The position numbers were made by a program, and so were the translations under genes. 64,000 bases of DNA from Stenotrophomonas oahuensis (GTDB lineage Bacteria; Pseudomonadota; Gammaproteobacteria; Xanthomonadales; Xanthomonadaceae): assembly GCF_031834595.1 (NCBI RefSeq), contig NZ_CP115541.1, forward strand, positions 2,598,501-2,662,500. The letters run 5' to 3'. Below, in pieces: positions 1-16,993 of this stretch (its first letter is position 1; each line of letters opens with the position of its first letter). The notes beneath the pieces are model-generated. The model saw only the letters and a program-made list of their open reading frames with translations. It did no database searches and had not been told where the DNA came from.

Positions 1-176
1 GTGATCACGGTCACCGGAGCCGGCCCCTCCACCTGGGCGCGCGGAATGCGCGAGCCGGTCACCTGCACCGTGTCCAGCTGCTGCACGTCAGGGGCCGCCG
101 GGGACTGGGCCGCTGCTGCGGCGGACACACCCATCAACGCCAGCTGGATCGACCACGCCATCGCCTGTTTACGCAT
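1..176 (-). CDS. TonB-dependent receptor, N-terminal fragment (runs off window start)
   Basis: Reading the minus strand from the ATG at 176-174 gives 58 residues open to the window edge. They start with a signal peptide (MRKQAMAWSIQLALMGVSA, then an Ala run and AQS), followed by QQLDTVQVTGSRIPR, the usual entry into the TonB-box/plug region of outer-membrane receptors, and APVTVI at the start of the plug. The family imports siderophores, vitamins or saccharides across the outer membrane using TonB energy. The substrate cannot be told from this fragment, because the barrel lies outside the window. It is transcribed away from the isoaspartyl peptidase gene across a 168-bp divergent spacer. Confidence 0.8.
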   Translation of the reverse strand, partial: MRKQAMAWSIQLALMGVSAAAAAQSPAAPDVQQLDTVQVTGSRIPRAQVEGPAPVTVI

Positions 177-344
177 GAGAATTCTCAAGAAGAAAAGTCG
201 GCCTCAGGGGAGGCCTGGCCCCCATTCACATTCGGAATGGACGGCGCGCATTTAACGCCTTTTTTACGTCAGCCGCCAGCGGCCCTGCTTCAGCTTGCTC
301 AGGCTGCGGCATGATGTGCCTCACTTTCCTTCCGGGCCCTGTTC

Positions 345-1355
345 ATGTTGCTTCGTTCCCGCCTGCTGCTCGCCTTCTGCCTGGTGCCCTCGTTGGCCTG
401 GGCGGCCGATCCGGTTCTGGTCATCCATGGTGGGGCGGGGGTCCAGCGCAAGGACCTGAGTCCGGCCGAAGCGCAGGTGGCGCGCGAGGCGCTGCGCAGG
501 GCCCTGCTCGCAGGCCACGAGGTGCTCGGGGCGGGCAAGCCGGCACTGGATGCGGTCACTGCCGCCATCACCGTGCTGGAGGACGATCCCACCTTCAATG
601 CCGGCAAGGGGGCGGTGTTCACCCATGACGGGCGCAATGAGCTGGACGCCGCGCTGATGGACGGGGCGACCCTCAAAGCCGGTGCGGTCGCTGGCGTGCA
701 GCGGGTACGCAATCCGATCCGGTTGGCCGAGGCGGTGATGCAGCATTCGCCCCACGTGATGATGGTGGGGCAGGGGGCCGAGGCCTTCGCCGAGAGCCAG
801 CGCATTCCGCTGGTCGACCCGTCCTACTTCCGCACCGAAAAGCGCTGGCAGCAGCTGCAGCGGGCCCTGAAAGAGGAGGCCGGCGGCCAGGCGCACGCAG
901 ATTTCGAAACCGCACGTCATTTCGGCACCGTAGGCGCGGTGGCGCTGGATGTGCAGGGCCATCTGGCCGCAGGTACGTCCACCGGCGGCATGACCAACAA
1001 GCGATACGGTCGCGTCGGTGACTCGCCGATCATCGGGGCCGGCACCTATGCCAATGCGACGTGTGCCGTCTCCGGCACCGGCTGGGGCGAGTTCTACATC
1101 CGCACTGCTGCGGCCTACGACATCTGTGCGCGCATGCAGTATCTGAAGCAGTCACCGGCCGAAGCGGGCCGCGCCGTCATCAATGAACGCATTCCGGCGC
1201 TGGGCGGTGACGGTGGGGCAATCGTGCTGTCCGCAGAGGGTGTCGCAGCCACCCCGTTCAATACCCAGGGCATGTATCGGGGCTGGATTGGACGCGATGG
1301 CGTGCCGCATGTGGCGATCTTCGATGACGAGCGCCTGCCGCTGCCGGGTGAATGA
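345..1355 (+). CDS. Exported isoaspartyl peptidase / type III L-asparaginase
   Basis: A 336-residue Ntn-hydrolase of the plant-type asparaginase family (E. coli IaaA is about 320 residues). It hydrolyses isoaspartyl dipeptides and, more weakly, L-asparagine. VIHGGAG near residue 26 and NAGKGAVF near 85 are family motifs. HFGTVGAVALD holds the predicted nucleophile Thr195, where the precursor self-cleaves between Gly194 and Thr195. GTSTGGMTNKR and GTGWGE follow, as in active members. The first 21 residues (hydrophobic, ending SLAWA|AD) look like a Sec signal peptide, so the enzyme is probably periplasmic. It lies divergent from a TonB receptor; a shared role is possible but not shown. The ATG at 345 is the only start that keeps the whole signal peptide. 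Confidence 0.9.
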   Translation: MLLRSRLLLAFCLVPSLAWAADPVLVIHGGAGVQRKDLSPAEAQVAREALRRALLAGHEVLGAGKPALDAVTAAITVLEDDPTFNAGKGAVFTHDGRNELDAALMDGATLKAGAVAGVQRVRNPIRLAEAVMQHSPHVMMVGQGAEAFAESQRIPLVDPSYFRTEKRWQQLQRALKEEAGGQAHADFETARHFGTVGAVALDVQGHLAAGTSTGGMTNKRYGRVGDSPIIGAGTYANATCAVSGTGWGEFYIRTAAAYDICARMQYLKQSPAEAGRAVINERIPALGGDGGAIVLSAEGVAATPFNTQGMYRGWIGRDGVPHVAIFDDERLPLPGE

Positions 1356-1407
1356 GCCCGTCGCAGAAGGAAATTTTCACTTCGTGTGAAAAAGTTGAAA
1401 AAGATTG

Positions 1408-1436
1408 TTGACAGAACCCCGATTCATCCCCAAAAT
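1408..1436 (+). promoter_or_regulatory. Sigma-70 promoter of the tRNA-tuf operon
   Basis: A perfect -35 TTGACA (1408-1413) is followed after 17 bp by CAAAAT (1431-1436, 4 of 6 consensus bases) and then a G/C-rich discriminator (TGCGGGC). That discriminator is typical of stringently controlled stable-RNA promoters. It lies about 58 bp upstream of tRNA-Tyr. The A-rich tract GAAAAAGTTGAAAAAG just upstream could be an UP element. By inference it drives tRNA-Tyr, -Gly, -Thr and tuf. Confidence 0.7.
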
Positions 1437-1493
1437 TGCGGGCTCTTCCACCCCACACCGAAAACGCTTCGGCACGACGGGACAGGGTGGTAA

Positions 1494-1579
1494 GGAGGGA
1501 TACCCAAGCGGCCAACGGGGGCAGACTGTAAATCTGCTGGCTTACGCCTTCGGTGGTTCGAATCCACCTCCCTCCACCA
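1494..1579 (+). tRNA. tRNA-Tyr (GTA)
   Basis: Acceptor strands GGAGGGA (1494-1500) and TCCCTCC (1569-1575) pair perfectly and CCA is encoded (1577-1579). The anticodon stem-loop GCAGACTGTAAATCTGC carries GTA at 1528-1530. A long variable arm marks a class II tRNA, as expected for bacterial tRNA-Tyr. It is the first gene of the tRNA-Tyr/Gly/Thr-tuf unit. Confidence 0.96.
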
Positions 1580-1607
1580 GTTTCATGTTGTGGCAAGAGC
1601 TTCCGAT

Positions 1608-1681
<74 letters not shown>

Positions 1682-1728
1682 TTGAATGAGTTTGAATATA
1701 TTCAAATTCATGCCATAATACAAAACTC

Positions 1729-1804
1729 GCTCACGTAGCTCAGTCGGTAGAGCACCTCCTTGGTAAGGAGGAGGTCGAAGGTTCGATTCCTTTCGTGAGC
1801 ACCA
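1729..1804 (+). tRNA. tRNA-Thr (GGT)
   Basis: The acceptor GCTCACG (1729-1735) pairs with CGTGAGC (1794-1800), followed by ACCA. Anticodon GGT lies at 1762-1764 in a strong CTCCTTGGTAAGGAG stem-loop. The gene ends 39 bp before tuf, the same order (Tyr-Gly-Thr-tuf) as the E. coli tufB operon. Confidence 0.96.
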
Positions 1805-1843
1805 TCTTAAGTGCACCATTCAGACGATTCGAGATAAGCAGCC

Positions 1844-3034
1844 ATGGCCAAGGGTAAGTTCGAGCGCACCAAGCCGCACGTCAACGTCGGCACCATCGGT
1901 CACGTCGACCACGGCAAGACCACGCTGACCGCCGCACTGACCAAGATCGGTGCCGAGCGCTTCGGTGGCGAGTTCAAGGATTACTCCGCGATCGACGCCG
2001 CGCCGGAAGAAAAGGCACGTGGCATCACGATCTCGACCGCGCACGTCGAATACGAATCCCCGACCCGTCACTACGCCCACGTTGATTGCCCGGGCCATGC
2101 TGACTACGTCAAGAACATGATCACCGGTGCTGCCCAGATGGACGGCGCGATCCTGGTGTGCTCGGCCGCTGACGGCCCGATGCCGCAGACCCGCGAACAC
2201 ATCCTGCTGTCGCGTCAGGTCGGCGTGCCGTACATCGTGGTCTTCCTGAACAAGGCTGACATGGTCGACGACGCCGAGCTGCTCGAGCTGGTCGAAATGG
2301 AAGTGCGTGAACTGCTGAGCAAGTACGACTTCCCGGGCGACGACACCCCGATCATCGCGGGTTCGGCTCGTCTGGCGCTGGAAGGCGACCAGAGCGACAT
2401 CGGCGTGCCGGCCGTGATCAAGCTGGTTGAGGCGCTGGATTCCTGGATTCCGGAACCGGAACGCGACATCGACAAGCCGTTCCTGATGCCGGTGGAAGAC
2501 GTGTTCTCGATCTCGGGCCGCGGCACCGTGGTGACCGGTCGTATCGAGCGCGGCATCATCAAGGTCGGCGACGAAATCGAAATTGTCGGTATCCGTCCGG
2601 TCCAGAAGACCACCGTCACCGGCGTGGAAATGTTCCGCAAGCTGCTGGACCAGGGTCAGGCAGGTGACAACGCCGGTCTGCTGCTGCGTGGCACCAAGCG
2701 TGACGACGTCGAGCGTGGCCAGGTGCTGTCCAAGCCGGGTTCGATCAAGCCGCACACCACCTTCGACGCCGAAGTGTACGTGCTGTCGAAGGACGAAGGC
2801 GGCCGTCACACCCCGTTCTTCAAGGGCTACCGCCCGCAGTTCTACTTCCGTACCACCGACATCACCGGTGCGGTTGAACTGCCGGAAGGCGTGGAAATGG
2901 TCATGCCGGGCGACAACATCAAGATGGTCGTCACCCTGATCAACCCGGTCGCCATGGACGAAGGCCTGCGCTTCGCAATCCGCGAAGGTGGTCGTACCGT
3001 CGGTGCCGGCGTGGTCTCCAAGATCATCGCGTAA
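1844..3034 (+). CDS. tuf: Elongation factor Tu (copy 1)
   Basis: A 396-residue GTPase that delivers aminoacyl-tRNA to the ribosomal A site. The P-loop is GHVDHGKTT (residues 19-27), and DCPGH and NKAD are the switch II and base-recognition motifs. Domains 2 and 3 follow at full length. The protein is identical to the second copy at 19191-20381. By eye the genes differ at only about seven synonymous sites, clustered near both ends, which fits ongoing gene conversion. This copy is co-transcribed with three tRNA genes and precedes tRNA-Trp, secE and nusG. Confidence 0.98.
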   Translation: MAKGKFERTKPHVNVGTIGHVDHGKTTLTAALTKIGAERFGGEFKDYSAIDAAPEEKARGITISTAHVEYESPTRHYAHVDCPGHADYVKNMITGAAQMDGAILVCSAADGPMPQTREHILLSRQVGVPYIVVFLNKADMVDDAELLELVEMEVRELLSKYDFPGDDTPIIAGSARLALEGDQSDIGVPAVIKLVEALDSWIPEPERDIDKPFLMPVEDVFSISGRGTVVTGRIERGIIKVGDEIEIVGIRPVQKTTVTGVEMFRKLLDQGQAGDNAGLLLRGTKRDDVERGQVLSKPGSIKPHTTFDAEVYVLSKDEGGRHTPFFKGYRPQFYFRTTDITGAVELPEGVEMVMPGDNIKMVVTLINPVAMDEGLRFAIREGGRTVGAGVVSKIIA

Positions 3035-3137
3035 TACAGTACGAACCGGCGGCAGCACAGCGCTGCCGGTCTCGCGAACGGCGGGCCGGGAACCTCGGTC
3101 CGCCTTCGCCGTCTAAGGGAAGGGTGTTTTTCAACGT

Positions 3138-3213
<76 letters not shown>

Positions 3214-3257
3214 CTTTCTCCTTCCAGCGGCCATGCCGCCACAGCAGCCAGAGCCGG

Positions 3258-3665
3258 ATGAACAGCAAGATCGAGCATTCCAAGGACACCGCCGCTTCCG
3301 GTGGTGACATTGTCAAATACGCCGCCGCAGTGCTCCTGGCACTCGCGGGTCTTTTTGCTTGGTTCTGGTTCGGTGCGCCCGAAAACGCATCGCAGAGCGC
3401 CTGGTCTGGTCCGCTGCGCGGCCTTGGCGTGATCGCCGGCCTGCTGGCTGGCCTGGCCGTGTTCATGCTGACCGCCAAAGGTCGCGACACCCGTGAGTTC
3501 CTGTCCGAATCGCGCTTCGAGCTGCGCAAGGTGGTCTGGCCGACCCGCCAGGAAGCCATCCGCATGACCTGGGTGGTGATGGTGGTGGTGACCATTCTGA
3601 GCCTGCTGCTGGGCGGTTTCGATTACCTGATTCAGCTGGCGACCCAGTGGTTCCTGGGCCGATAA
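3258..3665 (+). CDS. secE: Preprotein translocase subunit SecE
   Basis: A 135-residue inner-membrane subunit of the SecYEG channel. Three hydrophobic segments are visible (about residues 20-40, 55-72 and 105-130), as in the three-helix SecE of Gammaproteobacteria. The conserved cytoplasmic amphipathic stretch before the last helix ([20 protein letters not shown]) carries the VVWPTRQE signature. A longer reading frame extends back into tRNA-Trp and is not credible, so the ATG at 3258 was chosen. nusG follows 10 bp downstream. Confidence 0.95.
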   Translation: MNSKIEHSKDTAASGGDIVKYAAAVLLALAGLFAWFWFGAPENASQSAWSGPLRGLGVIAGLLAGLAVFMLTAKGRDTREFLSESRFELRKVVWPTRQEAIRMTWVVMVVVTILSLLLGGFDYLIQLATQWFLGR

Positions 3666-3675
3666 GGAGAAACCT

Positions 3676-4239
3676 GTGAAGCGTTGGTATGTGGTTCACG
3701 CCTATTCAGGCTTCGAAAAATCCGTGGCACAGGCGCTGCGTGATCGTATCGTCACCCATGAGAAGCAGGAGCTGTTCGGCGACGTTCTGGTTCCGACCGA
3801 AGAAGTCGTTGAAATGCGTTCCGGCCAGAAGCGCCGTTCCGAGCGCAAGTTCTTCCCGGGCTACGTGCTGGTGCAGATCGAGACCCACGACGAGAACGGC
3901 ATTCCGCGCATCGACAACGAAAGCTGGCACTTGGTCAAGGAAACTTCCAAGGTCCTGGGCTTCATCGGTGGTACGGCCGACCGTCCGCTGCCGATTGCCG
4001 ACGTCGAGGCCGAGCGCATTCTGAACCGCGTTCAGGAAGGTGTCGAGAAGCCGCGCCCGAAGGTTCTGTTCGAGCCGGGCCAGATGGTCCGCGTCACCGA
4101 AGGTCCGTTCAACGACTTCAACGGTGTCGTCGAAGAGGTCAACTACGAGAAGAGCCGCATCCGCGTGTCGGTGCTGATCTTCGGTCGCGCCACCCCGGTC
4201 GAGCTCGAGTTCGGCCAGGTCGAGAAGCAGGTCGGCTGA
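3676..4239 (+). CDS. nusG: Transcription termination/antitermination factor NusG
   Basis: A 187-residue regulator that binds RNA polymerase through its N-terminal domain ([16 protein letters not shown]) and Rho or ribosomal S10 through the C-terminal KOW domain ([19 protein letters not shown], from about residue 132). It affects pausing, Rho termination and transcription-translation coupling. A ribosome-binding site AAGGAGA precedes the start. It closes the secE-nusG unit; a SMAG palindrome lies 26 bp after the stop. Confidence 0.97.
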   Translation: MKRWYVVHAYSGFEKSVAQALRDRIVTHEKQELFGDVLVPTEEVVEMRSGQKRRSERKFFPGYVLVQIETHDENGIPRIDNESWHLVKETSKVLGFIGGTADRPLPIADVEAERILNRVQEGVEKPRPKVLFEPGQMVRVTEGPFNDFNGVVEEVNYEKSRIRVSVLIFGRATPVELEFGQVEKQVG

Positions 4240-4265
4240 CCGCTGCGCCCAACCCGGGCGCTGTT

Positions 4266-4288
4266 GTAGCGACGGGCCATGCCCGTCG
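4266..4288 (+). repeat. SMAG-type palindrome
   Basis: A GTAG head (4266-4269) is followed by an 8-bp perfect stem CGACGGGC-cat-GCCCGTCG. It lies just after nusG and upstream of the rplK promoter, where it may mark or stabilise the nusG mRNA end. There is no T-run, so it is not a classical terminator. Confidence 0.7.
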
Positions 4289-4304
4289 ACGGACCTGCCC
4301 CATT

Positions 4305-4333
4305 CAGACAGCCCTCCCAAAACCTGTTATCAT
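4305..4333 (+). promoter_or_regulatory. Candidate sigma-70 promoter of rplKA
   Basis: CAGACA (4305-4310, 4 of 6 bases) is followed after 17 bp by TATCAT (4328-4333, 5 of 6) and then a GC-rich discriminator (GCGCGG) of the stringent type. The predicted start near 4340 gives a leader of about 140 nt before rplK. Confidence 0.6.
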
Positions 4334-4339
4334 GCGCGG

Positions 4340-4482
4340 CTTCCTGTCAGGAAGCTGACAAAAGCAAGGGCCGCCGCAAGGTGGCCTTCTGCGTGAATTC
4401 AAAACGCGATGCCGGGACGCGACATTCCCGGTCCGATGGGGAGCCTGTTGTCGCAAGGCGCTAGCACCCGGAGAGCACTCAA
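4340..4482 (+). promoter_or_regulatory. rplK leader with candidate L1 autoregulatory site
   Basis: An untranslated stretch of about 140 nt. In E. coli, L1 represses its own operon by binding an rRNA mimic in the L11 leader. Here GATGGGGAGCCT (about 4435-4446), followed by AGGCGCT (about 4456-4462), could fold into a similar short bulged stem just upstream of the start. That function is inferred from family knowledge and was not modelled. A GGCCGCC/GGTGGCC hairpin lies further upstream. Confidence 0.4.
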
Positions 4483-4911
4483 ATGGCAAAGAAAGTTGTC
4501 GGTTACATCAAGCTGCAGGTGAAGGCCGGTCAGGCCAACCCCTCGCCGCCGGTCGGTCCTGCGCTGGGTCAGCGCGGCCTGAACATCATGGAATTCTGCA
4601 AGGCCTTCAATGCCGCCACGCAGAAGCTTGAGCCGGGTCTGCCGGTTCCGGTGATCATCACGGCCTATTCGGACCGTACGTTCACCTTCATCACCAAGAG
4701 CACCCCGGCCACCACCCTGCTGAAGAAGGCCGCCGGCATCTCGTCCGGCTCCAAGCGCCCGAACACCGACAAGGTGGGCAAGGTGACCCGCAAGCAGCTG
4801 GAAGAAATCGCCAAGGCGAAGGAACCGGATCTGACTGCCGCCGACCTGGACGCCGCCGTGCGTACGATCGCTGGCTCTGCCCGTTCCATGGGCCTCGTGG
4901 TGGAGGGTTAA
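4483..4911 (+). CDS. rplK: 50S ribosomal protein L11
   Basis: 142 residues, the normal length. L11 forms the GTPase-associated centre with 23S rRNA and L10/L7/L12 and is needed for RelA activation. The N-terminal domain [20 protein letters not shown] and the rRNA-binding C-terminal domain ([14 protein letters not shown], then the helices around [21 protein letters not shown]) are intact. rplA begins 4 bp after the stop, so the two are translationally linked. Confidence 0.98.
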   Translation: MAKKVVGYIKLQVKAGQANPSPPVGPALGQRGLNIMEFCKAFNAATQKLEPGLPVPVIITAYSDRTFTFITKSTPATTLLKKAAGISSGSKRPNTDKVGKVTRKQLEEIAKAKEPDLTAADLDAAVRTIAGSARSMGLVVEG

Positions 4912-4915
4912 GAAG

Positions 4916-5614
4916 ATGGCACAGACCAAGCGTGAGAAGGCCATCAAGGCCGCAGTCGTTCCGGGCAAGTCCTACGGCTTCGAAGAAGCGATCAGCATCC
5001 TGAAGTCCGCCACCAAGGCCAAGTTCGTCGAGTCGATCGACGTCGCCGTGCGCCTGGGCGTGGACGCCAAGAAGTCCGACCAGCAGGTCCGCGGCTCCAC
5101 CGTGCTGCCGGCCGGTACCGGCAAGTCGGTCCGCGTCGCCGTGTTCGCTCCGGCCGGTGCCAAGGCTGATGAAGCCCTGGCCGCTGGCGCTGAAGCCGTC
5201 GGTATGGACGATCTGGCCGAGAAGATGCAGGCCGGCGATCTGAACTACGACGTCGTCATTGCCACCCCGGACGCCATGCGCGTTGTCGGTAAGCTGGGCA
5301 CCGTGCTGGGCCCGCGCGGCCTGATGCCGAACCCGAAGGTCGGCACTGTTTCGGCCAACCCGGGCGAAGCTGTGAAGAACGCCAAGTCGGGTCAGGTCCG
5401 TTACCGCACCGACAAGGCTGGCATCATCCACTGCACCATCGGCAAGGCCGACTTCGCCGAAGACGCGCTGAAGTCGAACCTGACCGCGCTGCTGCTGGAC
5501 CTGATCAAGGCCAAGCCGGCTACCTCGAAGGGCACCTACCTGCAGAAGGTTTCGGTCAGCTCGACGATGGGCCCGGGCGTCACCGTCGACCAGTCGTCGC
5601 TGACCCTGAAGTAA
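4916..5614 (+). CDS. rplA: 50S ribosomal protein L1
   Basis: 232 residues, full length. L1 binds the mobile L1 stalk of 23S rRNA, helps release E-site tRNA and represses the rplKA mRNA in relatives. The motif [18 protein letters not shown] (about residues 122-139) is diagnostic. The start lies 4 bp after rplK. Confidence 0.98.
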   Translation: MAQTKREKAIKAAVVPGKSYGFEEAISILKSATKAKFVESIDVAVRLGVDAKKSDQQVRGSTVLPAGTGKSVRVAVFAPAGAKADEALAAGAEAVGMDDLAEKMQAGDLNYDVVIATPDAMRVVGKLGTVLGPRGLMPNPKVGTVSANPGEAVKNAKSGQVRYRTDKAGIIHCTIGKADFAEDALKSNLTALLLDLIKAKPATSKGTYLQKVSVSSTMGPGVTVDQSSLTLK

Positions 5615-5942
5615 GTGTTTGAAGCGGGCACGGACCCTCGGGTTCGTGTCCGTGACATTTGAAGGCATCGGATCGGGGTCCGCCCCGTGAAGACAGCCGT
5701 CAAAGACCGCAGGCGCGGTGCATGCACCGCTTAATCGGTTCCCCCGGGAATCAACCTGCGTAGATGGTGCCCTTCTGGAGTTTTTCTGGTTTACGCACGT
5801 CTGGGGTTACCCAGGTTGGCCATCCAGGTCTAGAACGGCCCACCCTTGGAGCATCAATCCGATGCTCCCGGCATCCAGGACGGAGGCCGCCCAGGACCGC
5901 ACACGGCAGGAGCCGTAAGCGGAGTTCAATTGGAGGAGTGCA
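5615..5942 (+). promoter_or_regulatory. rplJ leader region, candidate L10 autoregulatory leader
   Basis: A 328-nt gap with no credible gene but several perfect hairpins: CACGGAC/GTCCGTG (5629-5635 with 5648-5654), the 16-base palindrome GCGGTGCATGCACCGC (5715-5730), and GGAGCATC/GATGCTCC (5848-5855 with 5861-5868). In Gammaproteobacteria a long structured leader before rplJ binds the L10-L12 complex for feedback control. Position and structure fit that role, but the binding site itself was not modelled. I see no convincing promoter here. Confidence 0.5.
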
Positions 5943-6470
5943 ATGGCTCTCAATCTGTCCCAGAAGCAAGAAGTAGTCGCCGAGGTCGCGGAAGTCGCTG
6001 CCAAGGCTCACTCCTTGATCGCAGCCCACTACGCCGGCACCACGGTCGCGCAGATCACCAAGATGCGCGAACAGGCCCGCAAGGAAGGCGTGTTCTTGAA
6101 GGTTGTCAAGAACACCCTGGCCGAGCGTGCGGTGAAGGGTACTGAATTCGAAGCTGCAGCGGCCAAGTTCACCGGCCCGATGCTGTTCGCGTTCTCGCTC
6201 GACGAGCCCGGCGCTGCCGGTCGCGTCATCAAGGAAGCTACCAAGGGCAACGACAAGCTGCAGCCGCAGCTGGTTGTCATCGGTGGCGAAGTGTTCCCGG
6301 CAAGCCACGTTGACGTGCTGGCTTCGCTGCCGACCCGCGATCAGGCCCTGGCCATGCTGGCCCGCGTCCTGACCGAGCCGGTGACGATGTTCGCCCGCGC
6401 TGTCAAGGCTGTTGGCGAGAAGCAGGACGGTGGCGCTGTCGCCGCCGAGCCGGTCGCCGAAACCGCCTGA
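5943..6470 (+). CDS. rplJ: 50S ribosomal protein L10
   Basis: 175 residues. L10 anchors the L7/L12 dimers to the GTPase-associated centre. The N-terminal domain ([19 protein letters not shown], then [20 protein letters not shown] and [10 protein letters not shown]) is typical, and the C-terminal helix that holds L12 dimers ends the protein. A ribosome-binding site GGAGG (5932-5936) precedes the ATG. It is followed 62 bp later by rplL. Confidence 0.98.
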   Translation: MALNLSQKQEVVAEVAEVAAKAHSLIAAHYAGTTVAQITKMREQARKEGVFLKVVKNTLAERAVKGTEFEAAAAKFTGPMLFAFSLDEPGAAGRVIKEATKGNDKLQPQLVVIGGEVFPASHVDVLASLPTRDQALAMLARVLTEPVTMFARAVKAVGEKQDGGAVAAEPVAETA

Positions 6471-6532
6471 TTCGCTTGTTACGTGGTTCCTGACGGAACC
6501 TAACCCAGAAAAATCATCCAAAGGTAATCAAA

Positions 6533-6898
6533 ATGTCCCTTACCAACGAACAGATCGTCGACGCCATCGCCGAAAAGTCCCTGATGGAAGTGATGGAGCT
6601 GGTCAAGGCCATCGAAGAGAAGTTCGGCGTCTCCGCCGCTGCTCCGGTCGCCGTTGCCGCTGCCGGCCCGGCCGCTGCTGTTGAAGAGCAGACCGAATTC
6701 ACCGTCACCCTGAAGACTGCCGGCGACAAGAAGGTCGAAGTCATCAAGGCCGTCCGCGCCCTGACCGGCCTGGGCCTGAAGGAAGCGAAGGACCTGGCCG
6801 AAGCCGGTGGCGTCATCAAGGAAAACATTTCCAAGGAAGACGCCGAGAAGGCCAAGAAGGACCTGGAAGCTGCTGGCGCGACTGTCGAAGTCAAGTAA
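6533..6898 (+). CDS. rplL: 50S ribosomal protein L7/L12
   Basis: 121 residues, present as several copies per ribosome. The N-terminal dimerisation domain (about 1-33), an Ala/Pro-rich hinge (residues 37-52, [16 protein letters not shown]) and the factor-binding C-terminal domain ([18 protein letters not shown], then [11 protein letters not shown]) are all present. It recruits and activates EF-Tu, EF-G and IF2. Confidence 0.98.
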   Translation: MSLTNEQIVDAIAEKSLMEVMELVKAIEEKFGVSAAAPVAVAAAGPAAAVEEQTEFTVTLKTAGDKKVEVIKAVRALTGLGLKEAKDLAEAGGVIKENISKEDAEKAKKDLEAAGATVEVK

Positions 6899-6936
6899 GC
6901 AGTTCCTTGCGTCGCCATCGAATCACGGCGATGCAG

Positions 6937-6969
6937 CCAAGGCTGGGGGCGTAAGCCCCCGGCCTTTGG
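6937..6969 (+). terminator. Candidate attenuator hairpin between rplL and rpoB
   Basis: CCAAGGC-t-GGGGGC, a gtaa loop, GCCCCC-g-GCCTTTGG form a long GC-rich hairpin 38 nt after rplL. It has no uninterrupted T-run, so partial termination or processing is more likely than full stop. E. coli has both an attenuator and an RNase III site in the equivalent spacer. Confidence 0.5.
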
Positions 6970-7189
6970 TCGTTGTTGCAACACCAAGCCCAACACGGGC
7001 TGCCGTCCTGCTCCGTCACGGCCGCGCCAAGCGCGCCAGCGGGGTAGGGGATGCAGACGAGTTGGCAGTTGGAAGTAGCAGGAGAAGGCGTGCTGGTGCC
7101 GGCAATACCAGCGACTTCCAACTGACAATTTAAATGTTCCCTTCGAGCCGTACCCTCAGGTACGGCCCGCACAGCCAAGGTGAGACCTC

Positions 7190-11344
<4,155 letters not shown>

Positions 11345-11351
11345 TCGTGCA

Positions 11352-11377
11352 GGCGCGGCTGCCCTGGCAGCCGCGCC
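11352..11377 (+). promoter_or_regulatory. Perfect 12-bp hairpin between rpoB and rpoC
   Basis: GGCGCGGCTGCC (11352-11363) and its exact complement GGCAGCCGCGCC (11366-11377) are separated by two bases, 7 nt after the rpoB stop. There is no T-run. It could protect or partition the rpoB and rpoC parts of the mRNA or slow polymerase; the function is inferred only. Confidence 0.5.
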
Positions 11378-11433
11378 GCCGGAAGTGATCGCACAGCCCA
11401 TCGACAAAGATTTCCTCCTTTCGGAGAAACACC

Positions 11434-15657
<4,224 letters not shown>

Positions 15658-15658
15658 T

Positions 15659-15680
15659 GTAGAGCCGGGCTTGCCCGGCT
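15659..15680 (+). repeat. SMAG-type palindrome directly after rpoC
   Basis: GTAG (15659-15662) is followed by AGCCGGGC-tt-GCCCGGCT (8-bp stem) and then GCTTTT. It starts two bases after the rpoC stop codon. The hairpin plus short T-run may act as a weak terminator. The same stem recurs at 35212. Confidence 0.75.
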
Positions 15681-15877
15681 GCTTTTCGCGAAACCCTGCC
15701 CAGCTGAACCGGGCAGGGCACGGCACCCGGCGGCAGCCGCTGGATTAACTGCCGCCGATGCTGTAGGATGCCCGCCGGTCCTCGAAAGGGGGCTGGTAGA
15801 CACCCTGAACGGGGGACAAGGAAGCTAAGGTGCCCCAGTAACGGCCCAGGATCAGGGCTGGCCTTCCGTGCGCGCGG
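15681..15877 (+). other. Intergenic spacer rpoC-rpsL, upstream part
   Basis: No gene is visible. The region holds a CCCTGCCC/GGGCAGGG hairpin (15694-15701 with 15711-15718) shortly after the SMAG palindrome, then unstructured sequence up to the rpsL promoter. Together the two hairpins probably separate the rpoBC and str transcription units. Confidence 0.5.
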
Positions 15878-15907
15878 TTGACCGTGTTTTCGGGGGGTTG
15901 CTACAAT
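15878..15907 (+). promoter_or_regulatory. Sigma-70 promoter of the str operon (rpsL-rpsG-fusA-tuf)
   Basis: TTGACC (15878-15883, 5 of 6) is followed after 18 bp by TACAAT (15902-15907, 5 of 6), preceded by TG one base upstream (extended -10). The predicted transcript starts near 15914, giving a leader of about 88 nt before rpsL. The architecture closely matches the S10 promoter at 20520. Confidence 0.75.
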
Positions 15908-16001
15908 CGTCTGTCTCGGCAGGTCCGTTTTTTGGGCCTGCTTGCACATTTCCGCACTCCTGGCCGTTTTTCCCTCGGCCTCTCTTCAGAAGAACATACT
16001 G

Positions 16002-16376
16002 ATGGCGACGATCAATCAGCTTGTCCGCAAGCCGCGGCAGGCAACCACTTATAAGAGTGCCTCGCCGGCACTTGATAAGTGCCCGCAGCGCCGTGGCGTC
16101 TGCACCCGCGTGTACACCACCACCCCGAAGAAGCCGAACTCGGCCCTCCGCAAGGTTGCCAAGGTCCGCCTGACCAACCAGGAAGAGGTCATCAGCTACA
16201 TCGGTGGCGAAGGCCACAACCTGCAGGAGCACTCCGTGGTCCTGATCCGCGGCGGTCGCGTCAAGGACCTGCCGGGTGTGCGTTACCACACCGTTCGTGG
16301 TTCGCTCGATGCCTCGGGCGTCGCCAAGCGCCGCCAGGCCCGTTCCAAGTACGGCGCCAAGCGTCCGAAGAGCTAA
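16002..16376 (+). CDS. rpsL: 30S ribosomal protein S12
   Basis: 124 residues from the ATG at 16002 ([13 protein letters not shown]). An upstream in-frame start adds 20 residues unlike any S12 and was rejected. S12 sits at the decoding centre. Lys43 (TPKKPNS) and Lys88 (GGRVKDLPG), the usual sites of streptomycin resistance changes, are both Lys, the sensitive form. rpsG follows only 12 bp later, leaving no room for the long S7-binding spacer known from E. coli. Confidence 0.98.
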   Translation: MATINQLVRKPRQATTYKSASPALDKCPQRRGVCTRVYTTTPKKPNSALRKVAKVRLTNQEEVISYIGGEGHNLQEHSVVLIRGGRVKDLPGVRYHTVRGSLDASGVAKRRQARSKYGAKRPKS

Positions 16377-16388
16377 GGGAAAGTACAC

Positions 16389-16856
16389 ATGTCTCGTAAA
16401 GGTAATACGCCGCAGCGTTCGGTCCTGCCCGATCCCAAGCACGGGAGCGAAACCATTGCCCGCTTCATCAACATGGTGATGCTGAGCGGCAAGAAGTCCG
16501 TTGCTGAAAAGATCGTCTATGGCGCAATGGACGTCATCGCCGAAAAGAACCCGAACTCCATCGAGCTGGTGCAGAAGGCTCTGGACAACGTGGCTCCGTC
16601 GGTCGAAGTGAAGTCCCGCCGCGTCGGCGGTGCGACCTACCAGGTGCCGGTTGAAGTCCGTTCGTCGCGCAAGATGGCCCTGGCCATGCGCTGGCTGATC
16701 GACTCGGCCCGTAAGCGTGGTGAAAACACCATGCCGAAGAAGCTGGCGGCTGAACTGCTGGATGCCTCGGAAAACCGCGGCGGTGCCATCAAGAAGCGCG
16801 AAGAAACCCACCGCATGGCCGAAGCCAACAAGGCATTCGCCCACTACCGCTGGTGA
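16389..16856 (+). CDS. rpsG: 30S ribosomal protein S7
   Basis: 155 residues. S7 nucleates assembly of the 30S head and contacts E-site tRNA and mRNA. The N-terminal [16 protein letters not shown] and the conserved [13 protein letters not shown] stretch identify it. In E. coli it represses its operon from a site upstream of rpsG. Here the structured spacer lies downstream instead, between rpsG and fusA. Confidence 0.98.
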   Translation: MSRKGNTPQRSVLPDPKHGSETIARFINMVMLSGKKSVAEKIVYGAMDVIAEKNPNSIELVQKALDNVAPSVEVKSRRVGGATYQVPVEVRSSRKMALAMRWLIDSARKRGENTMPKKLAAELLDASENRGGAIKKREETHRMAEANKAFAHYRW

Positions 16857-16993
16857 GTTTGACGGCCTTGTAAAACAGGCATGGCAGTACCACCTCGGTA
16901 CTGCCTTGCGACACCTGGGGTGTCGCGCCAATCCGAAGGCCGCCGCAAGGCGGCGTTCGGCCATCCGAAATCCACGAAATTTGAGAGGCTCCC
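16857..16993 (+). promoter_or_regulatory. Structured spacer rpsG-fusA with three tandem hairpins
   Basis: Three consecutive perfect stems: GGCAGTACC/GGTACTGCC (16883-16891 with 16897-16905), GCGACACC/GGTGTCGC (16908-16915 with 16919-16926), and GCCGCC-gcaa-GGCGGC (about 16940-16955). None has a T-run. The position suggests translational or attenuation control of fusA-tuf; this is inference. Confidence 0.5.

Noticed and set aside
3046..3110. Hairpins after the first tuf gene as a terminator
   Set aside because: Two GC-rich stems exist (CGGCAGC/GCTGCCG and one at 3080-3102) but no T-run follows and tRNA-Trp lies just downstream, so termination is not supported.
15942..16001. N-terminal extension of rpsL
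   Set aside because: The extra 20 residues are unlike any S12; the ATG at 16002 gives the standard 124-residue protein.
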